From the NCBI RefSeq assembly GCF_000829465.1, contig NZ_JXAL01000026.1:203714-267713 (forward strand): a stretch of 64,000 bases of DNA, given 5' to 3'. Made by a program: the position numbers and the translations under genes. The notes beneath the pieces are model-generated. The model worked only from the letters and a program-made list of their open reading frames with translations, made no database searches and had not been told where the DNA came from. Positions 58,545 through 64,000 of the stretch are shown in pieces. The first letter of the stretch is position 1. Every line of letters starts with the position of its first letter. Source of the stretch: Cohnella kolymensis (lineage in GTDB: Bacteria > Bacillota > Bacilli > Paenibacillales > Paenibacillaceae).

Positions 58545-59531
58545 TCAAACCCGGATATCGGTCAGTCTTCGCCGCGCTTCATCGGCATCTGAAGCGATCT
58601 GTGCGGTCAGCTGCTCGATTGAAGCGAATTTCCGTTCCGGCCGGAGGAAGGAATGAAATTTGATTGCCAGCTGGCAGCCGTACAGATCATCTTGAAAATC
58701 GAACAAATGCGCTTCCAGCTTCAGTTCCCCGCCTGGAGCTTCAAACGTCGGCCGATACCCGACGTTCAGCACCCCGTTATGCCTCTCGCCCCTGGCTCCT
58801 GAAGGAGTAATCAGCTCGGCTTGAATGGCATACACGCCCGGCCGGGGAATCACATAAGGCTGCTCAGGCATCACATTCGCCGTAGGGAATCCGATCTCCC
58901 GTCCCCGAGCCTCTCCGTGCACGACGAACCCCTTGACTTCATAGGTGCGGCCCAGCAGCACATTCGCTTCGCGGCATTCGCCTTCTGCGAGCATCTCCCT
59001 GATGCGGGTGCTGCTCACCTTGTCTCCGCCCTGGAAAACCGGAGCGATCACATGAACCTGAATGTCACCGCCGCCGTACAGGCCGAGCGCTTCCGCATCA
59101 CCTGCTCCGCGATGGCCGAAGGAGAAATCAAAGCCGACGACGGCCGTACGGACACCGAGAGGAACGATCAAGCGCTTGACGAATTGCTCCGCGCTCACTT
59201 CCGAGAAAGGACGATCGAAACGGATGATATACGCCGCTTCCACACCGAGATCGGCGAGCAGTTCCAGCTTATCATCAAGCGGAGTGAGCACGGTGTGGTA
59301 CTCCGAACCTTGCCCCAACACGACCCGGGGATGCGGATCGAAGGTCATGACAGAAGGCGTCAGACCCTGCTCCTTACCCAAAGTTACCGCCTGCCGCACA
59401 ACTTCCCGATGCCCCGAATGAACACCGTCAAAAAAGCCGATCGCAAGCGACAACCCTTGCTGCTTGCGGGCGCCTTCCGGCAGCCCCGTCAAATCCGTTA
59501 CATGTTGAACGGTAATATCATAACGTTCCAC
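58545..59531 (-). CDS. ribF: Bifunctional riboflavin kinase / FAD synthetase
   Basis: This 328-residue protein converts riboflavin to FMN and then FAD. The N-terminal adenylyltransferase (about 1-185) has AIGFFDGVHSGHREVV with the HxGH-like site, MTFDPHPRVVL and VSSTRIREML. The kinase domain (about 186-320) has the GREIGFPTANV block and NVGYRPTFE. It uses riboflavin from the rib operon at 42-46 kb. It lies between truB and rpsO, as ribC does in B. subtilis. Confidence 0.97.
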   Translation of the reverse strand: MERYDITVQHVTDLTGLPEGARKQQGLSLAIGFFDGVHSGHREVVRQAVTLGKEQGLTPSVMTFDPHPRVVLGQGSEYHTVLTPLDDKLELLADLGVEAAYIIRFDRPFSEVSAEQFVKRLIVPLGVRTAVVGFDFSFGHRGAGDAEALGLYGGGDIQVHVIAPVFQGGDKVSSTRIREMLAEGECREANVLLGRTYEVKGFVVHGEARGREIGFPTANVMPEQPYVIPRPGVYAIQAELITPSGARGERHNGVLNVGYRPTFEAPGGELKLEAHLFDFQDDLYGCQLAIKFHSFLRPERKFASIEQLTAQIASDADEARRRLTDIRV

Positions 59532-59555
59532 CTGATGCCCTCCTGCTTGAACGGA

Positions 59556-60512
59556 CTACCTGTCCGCCGACTCCTGTTCTTCCGAGGGGTGGAACACTTT
59601 GACGGGACGTACCGTCTCCATGTTCCCATCGACGGTGAATAAACCGAGAAAAATACCGTCTGAACGATACAATCTGCAAAGGCCCTCCGCAGCCGGAGGC
59701 GTCTGCAAGCGCTTCGCTTGAATCGCTTTCCCCTGCAAAGCATGAATGGCTTCCGCATGCTCGGCTACTATGGCAGGAAGATCAGTCAACAATGTGTCTG
59801 CTGAAATGACTTTATCCGTTAAACGCCCTTGCTCCTGAAGCACAGGGATTTCATCCAAGGTGACCGTCAGCTGCCGGGTAATGCCTGCGCTCTCTGTTCG
59901 CACAAGCTCAGCCATGACGGCCGGCACACCGAGCTTGCGGCCGATATCCACGCAAAGCGTCCGAATATAGGTGCCTTTGGAGCATGTTACGGAAAAGGTG
60001 AGTTCCGGCTGCTCGCGATTGGCGTCAACTTTCAAAACCTTTATTTCATGAATGCGGACTCGGCGCGGGGCTCGATCGACCGTCAGGCCTTGCCGGGCCA
60101 GCTCATAAAGACGCTTGCCGCCTACCTTCACCGCGGACACCATCGGAGGAACCTGTTCGATTTCCCCTGCAAACGAATATGCGGCATCAACGATCTGCTT
60201 CTCCGTTAAAGAAGAAGCGTCCCGCTGTTCCACCACTTTGCCGCTCAAGTCTTCGGTATCCGTGGCAATTCCGAAACGCAGCGTCGCCTCATAGGTTTTG
60301 GGTATTTCCTGCAAGTACTCGACCAGCCGGGTGGCCCGTCCGATACAAAGAGGAAGCACGCCGGTAACCGCCGGATCCAGCGTTCCCGTATGCCCGATCC
60401 GTCGGATGCGGAGCATTCCCCGTACTTTGGCGACAACGTCGTGAGAGGTCCAGCCTGACGGCTTCCACACGGCCAATACGCCCTCAATCGATGGTGCAGG
60501 CTCAGTGCTCAT
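59556..60512 (-). CDS. truB: tRNA pseudouridine(55) synthase
   Basis: This 318-residue enzyme makes pseudouridine 55 in the T arm of tRNA. The catalytic aspartate is in GHTGTLDPAVTGVLP. Other blocks are RIGHTG, VSAVKVGGKRLYELAR and CSKGTYIRTLCVDIG. The C-terminal part holds a PUA-like region ending in charged residues. Its ATG overlaps the nrnA stop by four bases. Confidence 0.97.
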   Translation of the reverse strand: MSTEPAPSIEGVLAVWKPSGWTSHDVVAKVRGMLRIRRIGHTGTLDPAVTGVLPLCIGRATRLVEYLQEIPKTYEATLRFGIATDTEDLSGKVVEQRDASSLTEKQIVDAAYSFAGEIEQVPPMVSAVKVGGKRLYELARQGLTVDRAPRRVRIHEIKVLKVDANREQPELTFSVTCSKGTYIRTLCVDIGRKLGVPAVMAELVRTESAGITRQLTVTLDEIPVLQEQGRLTDKVISADTLLTDLPAIVAEHAEAIHALQGKAIQAKRLQTPPAAEGLCRLYRSDGIFLGLFTVDGNMETVRPVKVFHPSEEQESADR

Positions 60513-61492
60513 TGTTCATCCAGCGCCTTCTGTACGATTTCGATCACCTGATTGATCACTTCAGGAAGCGGATCCGTCAATCTGCATCCCGCCGCACGAA
60601 CATGCCCGCCGCCGCCGAAATGCTGGGCTACGGCTGCCACATTCACCCGGCCTGCCGAACGCATGCTGACCTTGACGGATTTCTGTCCGTTTTCTTTGAA
60701 CAGAATGCCGACCTGAACCCCTTCAATGTTACGCGGATAGTTGACGAGCCCTTCCAGGTCTTCGTTGGTAGCGCCCGTTTCCGCCAAATCCTCGGAGGTT
60801 GCCCAAAGCCAGGCAATTTGCTGATCGCCGCTGAAAGTCAGGCGGCTCAGTCCGCGCTGCAGCATCCGCATCTGACCCATGCTTATCCGCTCCAATAACA
60901 GCTCGGCTAATTCAGGGCCGTTCACTCCCGCTGCGAGCAAACGCGAAGCCATCGACATGACGAGCGGGCTCGTGCTTGAATAGCGGAACCCTCCCGTGTC
61001 GGTGAGCAGTCCTGTATAGATTGCAGACGCCACATCCCGATCAATATCAAGCGACAATTGATCGATGAGTTCGAATAAGATTTCTGCGGTTGCGGCTGCA
61101 TCGAACTTTAACAGATTGACCGTTCCGAAGCCGTTGTTGGTCGGATGATGGTCGATATTCAGCATCTGCATATCCGGCGCAAACCAGGCAGCTGTTCTGC
61201 CTACTCGTGCGAAATCGGCGCAATCCACAGCAATCACGTTCCGGAATTGGCGAAGCGGAGGCTTCTCCTCTTCCAATGTGACGATTTCAGAGCTTTTCCA
61301 TAAAAAATGAAGCCGGGAAGGCACAGGGCCTTCATTGAGCATCGTATACTTTTTGCCCAGCTTTTCGAGCAGCCAGCCGACGGCAACCGTGGAGCTGACC
61401 GCATCGCCGTCCGGCTGCACATGAGATACGACGAGGAAATCGTCCCTCTCACGAATGAAAGTCTCGGCTTCCTGCAGAGTCCTTGCCCACAT
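60509..61492 (-). CDS. nrnA: Oligoribonuclease / pAp phosphatase (DHH family)
   Basis: This 327-residue DHH/DHHA1 protein digests nano-RNA and removes phosphate from pAp. The metal motifs are VSHVQPDGDAVSS, VDCADFARVG and NIDHHPTNN. The C-terminal DHHA1 domain ends in FGGGGHVRAAGC. The ATG at 61492 has GGGAGG eight bases before it; the in-frame ATGs further up do not fit the family start. It lies between rbfA and truB, a placement common in Paenibacillaceae and clostridia but not B. subtilis. Confidence 0.95.
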   Translation of the reverse strand: MWARTLQEAETFIRERDDFLVVSHVQPDGDAVSSTVAVGWLLEKLGKKYTMLNEGPVPSRLHFLWKSSEIVTLEEEKPPLRQFRNVIAVDCADFARVGRTAAWFAPDMQMLNIDHHPTNNGFGTVNLLKFDAAATAEILFELIDQLSLDIDRDVASAIYTGLLTDTGGFRYSSTSPLVMSMASRLLAAGVNGPELAELLLERISMGQMRMLQRGLSRLTFSGDQQIAWLWATSEDLAETGATNEDLEGLVNYPRNIEGVQVGILFKENGQKSVKVSMRSAGRVNVAAVAQHFGGGGHVRAAGCRLTDPLPEVINQVIEIVQKALDEQ

Positions 61493-61547
61493 GCTTGCAT
61501 CCTCCCAGCTAAGTTCGTTCCTCATGATCAGAGGCGCACCGGGAAGT

Positions 61548-61904
61548 TCAGGACTCCCGCGAATCTTTGTTGAGTTGCTGAAGCAGCGCTTCAATATGGC
61601 TTCCATATTCGATGGAGCTGTCGAACCGAAACTCCATTACAGGCGTATGCCGGAGCCGGACACGGCGGCCGAGCTCCGACCGCAGGAAACCGTTGGCGCG
61701 GCCGATGGCTTTCAAGGTTTCCTCTTTCTGCTCTTCGCTTCCGAGAATACTCAAGTACACCCTGGCCAGCGACAAATCGTTCGTAACATCCACTCCGGTT
61801 ACGGTAATGAACCCGATGCGGGGATCCTTCAATTCCGTCTGGATGATAGTGCTGATTTCTTTTTTGATCTGTTCCCCGACCCGCCCGACTCGAAATTTGG
61901 CCAT
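61548..61904 (-). CDS. rbfA: Ribosome-binding factor A
   Basis: This 118-residue KH-fold protein acts in late 30S maturation and cold adaptation. Marks are RVGRVGEQIKKEISTIIQ, DPRIGFITVTGVDVTNDLS and the helix with RVRLRHTPVMEFRFD. The ATG at 61904 has AGAGGTG upstream. It follows infB by 28 bases; the small ylxP-type gene that sits between infB and rbfA in B. subtilis is absent. Confidence 0.97.
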   Translation of the reverse strand: MAKFRVGRVGEQIKKEISTIIQTELKDPRIGFITVTGVDVTNDLSLARVYLSILGSEEQKEETLKAIGRANGFLRSELGRRVRLRHTPVMEFRFDSSIEYGSHIEALLQQLNKDSRES

Positions 61905-61932
61905 TTCGTACACCTCTTATGCGAGCTGATCG

Positions 61933-64000
61933 TTAGCGTTCCACGGACTCCATGACGAACGCTTCGATGATGTCGCCTTGTTGTAGATCATTGAATTTGT
62001 CCAATGTGATTCCGCATTCGTAGCCTTCCGCAACCTCTTTGGCGTCATCCTTGAATCGTTTGAGGGAATCGAGTTTACCTTCGAAAAGTACGACTCCGCC
62101 CCGAATGAGACGCGCTTCGGCGTTGCGTTGCATTTTGCCGTCGGTAACCATACAACCGGCAATCGTACCGACTTTGGTAACTTTGAACGTTTCGCGAACT
62201 TCCGCGTGGCCGATGACTTTCTCTTTGAAAATGGGATCCAGCATCCCTTTCATCGCCTGTTCGATCTCTTCGATTACTTTGTAGATGATGGAGTGCAGGC
62301 GCACATCCACTTTCTCCTGCTCGGCGGTAGCCGCAGCACCCGATTCAGGACGAACGTTAAATCCGACGACGATTGCAGACGATGCGGCAGCCAGAATAAT
62401 ATCCGACTCGGTAATCGCCCCTACGCCGGAGTGGATCGGTCTGACACGGACGCCTTCGATTTCGATTTTCTCCAAAGAGCCTTTGAGCGCTTCGAGGGAA
62501 CCTTGAACGTCCGCCTTAAGGATGACGTTAAGCTCCTTGATTTCGCCTTCTTTGATCTTGCTGAACAAGTCTTCAAGCGTTACCGTCTGGTTAGCCTTCA
62601 TCGTCTCTTGGCGCGTCTTGATCGAACGCTTATCGGCGATTTCACGAGCTTTGCGCTCGTCTTCGAATACCATGAACGGATCGCCGGCCTGCGGTACTTC
62701 GGTCAAGCCGGTAATTTCCACAGGGGTGGAAGGACCCGCTTCCTTGATGCGGCGGCCACGGTCATTGGTCATTGCCCGTATGCGTCCGAAGCAGTCGCCT
62801 GCAACGAATGCGTCGCCCACTCTCAGTGTTCCGTTCTGCACGAGGATCCGCGCAACCGGTCCTTTACCTTTATCCAGCTCGGCTTCCATGACCGTACCGC
62901 GCGCCCGTTTGTCCGGATTCGCTTTGTAGTCATTCACTTCAGCAACGAGCAGGATCATTTCAAGCAGCTCATCGAGGTTCATGCGCTGCTTGGCGGATAC
63001 GTTAACGAAGATCGTATCCCCGCCCCAAGCTTCCTGAACAAGACCGTGCTCAGTCAACTCTTGCATTACTTTGTCCGGATTGGCATCCGGCTTATCTATT
63101 TTGTTAACCGCAACGATAATCGGCACATTCGCCGCCTTAGCATGGTTAATAGCTTCAACAGTCTGAGGCATTACGCCGTCATCCGCTGCGACAACGAGAA
63201 TCGTGATATCCGTTACCTGAGCTCCACGGGCACGCATAGTTGTGAACGCTTCGTGGCCCGGCGTATCGAGGAACGAAATCTTCTTGCCGTTGATCTCAAC
63301 CTGATAGGCGCCGATGTGCTGGGTAATTCCCCCAGCTTCTCCGCTCGCTACTTTCGTTTCACGGATCGCATCCAGCAATGTCGTTTTACCATGGTCGACG
63401 TGACCCATGATCGTAACCACTGGAGGACGAGATACCAGATCATCCGGATTGTCGTTTTCTTCAACGTTCTCGAATGCCATATCTTCAACGACGATCTTCA
63501 CTTCGGTCTCAACGCCGTAGTCATTTGCCACCAGCAGTACGGTGTCCAAATCGAGGTCCTGGTTAATGGTCGCCATGACACCCATCATCAACAGCTTCTT
63601 GATGACTTCGGAAGCGTCTTTATGAAGCAATTTGGCTAGTTCGCCGACTGTCATATTACCGCGGACGATAACCTTTTTAGGTGTATTGTCGATTTTTTTC
63701 GCGCGGAGGCATATTATTTTTACGGTTGTTTTTGCCGCCTTTACCTCTGCCTCTAAAACCTCTGTTATCGTCAAAACGGCTGTCCTGACGTTTGCCGGCG
63801 GGACCGTTACGGTTGAAGCTGCTTTCCCCCGTACGGCCTTTCGCGTCTCCGCGAGCAGCTGGACGATTCGCATCTCCAGGGCGTCCGCCCCGTTGTCCGG
63901 TACCTCCACCAGCGCCTGCACCTGCACCTGCAGGTCCTCTGCCGGCTCCTGCTCCTTGACCTTGAGGACGATTGCCGCCCGCCGCTGAATCCGCCTTGAC
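61933..64000 (-). CDS. infB: Translation initiation factor IF-2, 5' end outside window, frame slip at 63693-63699
   Basis: IF-2 places initiator tRNA on the ribosome with GTP. The part from [20 protein letters not shown] on is intact, with [12 protein letters not shown] (G1), DTPGHEAF (G3), NKIDKPDA (G4) and the domains beyond to a stop at 61933. Upstream of a run of seven A near 63699 the correct reading lies in another frame: a Gly/Ala/Arg/Asn-rich linker typical of the IF-2 N-terminus ([32 protein letters not shown]). Six A in that run would join both parts ([11 protein letters not shown]). As infB is essential, a sequencing error is the best explanation. The gene continues past the right edge. 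Confidence 0.95.
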   Translation of the reverse strand, partial: SRRIQRRAAIVLKVKEQEPAEDLQVQVQALVEVPDNGADALEMRIVQLLAETRKAVRGKAASTVTVPPANVRTAVLTITEVLEAEVKAAKTTVKIICLRAKKIDNTPKKVIVRGNMTVGELAKLLHKDASEVIKKLLMMGVMATINQDLDLDTVLLVANDYGVETEVKIVVEDMAFENVEENDNPDDLVSRPPVVTIMGHVDHGKTTLLDAIRETKVASGEAGGITQHIGAYQVEINGKKISFLDTPGHEAFTTMRARGAQVTDITILVVAADDGVMPQTVEAINHAKAANVPIIVAVNKIDKPDANPDKVMQELTEHGLVQEAWGGDTIFVNVSAKQRMNLDELLEMILLVAEVNDYKANPDKRARGTVMEAELDKGKGPVARILVQNGTLRVGDAFVAGDCFGRIRAMTNDRGRRIKEAGPSTPVEITGLTEVPQAGDPFMVFEDERKAREIADKRSIKTRQETMKANQTVTLEDLFSKIKEGEIKELNVILKADVQGSLEALKGSLEKIEIEGVRVRPIHSGVGAITESDIILAAASSAIVVGFNVRPESGAAATAEQEKVDVRLHSIIYKVIEEIEQAMKGMLDPIFKEKVIGHAEVRETFKVTKVGTIAGCMVTDGKMQRNAEARLIRGGVVLFEGKLDSLKRFKDDAKEVAEGYECGITLDKFNDLQQGDIIEAFVMESVER

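Noticed and set aside
62128..63639. A 503-codon open frame on the plus strand opposite infB
   Set aside because: It is the antisense shadow of a conserved essential gene, and its translation has no family features. Long antisense frames are common opposite genes with this codon bias.

Overview
The window is a chromosomal segment of an endospore-forming Bacillota of Paenibacillaceae type. Two things show this. First, it carries a dense set of sporulation and germination genes: spoIVA, sigF with spoIIAA/AB, spoVAA/AB, dacB-spmA-spmB, ytfJ, ypeB, a gerA-type receptor operon, a YIEGIA module and spoVIF. Second, from dacF to mtrB the gene order is close to that of the Bacillus subtilis chromosome, with family-typical insertions. 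Base composition looks balanced to mildly GC-rich. Almost everything is on the minus strand; only the ger operon, a deacetylase lipoprotein, one membrane-anchored protein and serA are on the plus strand. I see no insertion sequence, prophage or CRISPR array. This is core chromosome, not an accessory island.

Layout, left to right. 1-1.4 kb: an unknown exported protein cut by the edge, mtrB (TRAP), tRNA-Pro(GGG) and the HU gene. 1.5-5.4 kb: a three-gene ribose-type ABC importer. 5.4-9.4 kb: spoIVA, a frameshifted yphF-like lipoprotein gene, a ferredoxin-nucleotidyltransferase-ferredoxin cluster and a yphE-like gene. 9.5-13.2 kb (plus): gerA-gerB-gerC. 13.2-21.5 kb: spoVIF (broken), gpsA-plsY-der, the YIEGIA module, the S1-domain protein, plsC, cmk and ypfB. 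21.6-28.4 kb: ypeB, a small zinc-ribbon protein, prsW, mecA, a deacetylase, a CPBP protease and unknowns. 28.5-36.2 kb: serA, an array of five hairpin repeats, and resABCDE. 36.2-46.5 kb: rluB, spmAB-dacB, ytfJ-ytfI, scpAB, and ribDEBAH behind an FMN riboswitch. 46.6-52.9 kb: ppiB-lysA, spoVAA/AB, the spoIIA operon and dacF. 52.9-64 kb: dut, mlpA, ylxY, pnp, rpsO, ribF, truB, nrnA, rbfA and infB, the last cut by the right edge.

Regulation can be read from the DNA at many points. There are sigma-A promoters before HU, the ABC operon, yphE, mecA, the rib operon and rpsO. Sporulation-type promoter candidates sit where B. subtilis knowledge would put them: sigma-H before spoIIA, sigma-F before ytfJ and dacF, sigma-E before spoIVA and dacB, sigma-G before the ger operon, ypeB and spoVA, and sigma-K before spoVIF.

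Two observations stand out. (1) At least five genes, including the essential infB, carry single-base indels, mostly in homopolymers, that break otherwise intact reading frames. This looks like uncorrected sequencing error and should be settled before any of these genes is called a pseudogene. (2) Between the convergent serA and resE genes lies an array of five ~51-bp imperfect repeats, each with a hairpin whose stem is kept by paired base changes; I cannot assign it to a known element. No clearly new multi-gene system was found. The ferredoxin-nucleotidyltransferase-ferredoxin cluster and the YIEGIA module are the least understood conserved-looking units.
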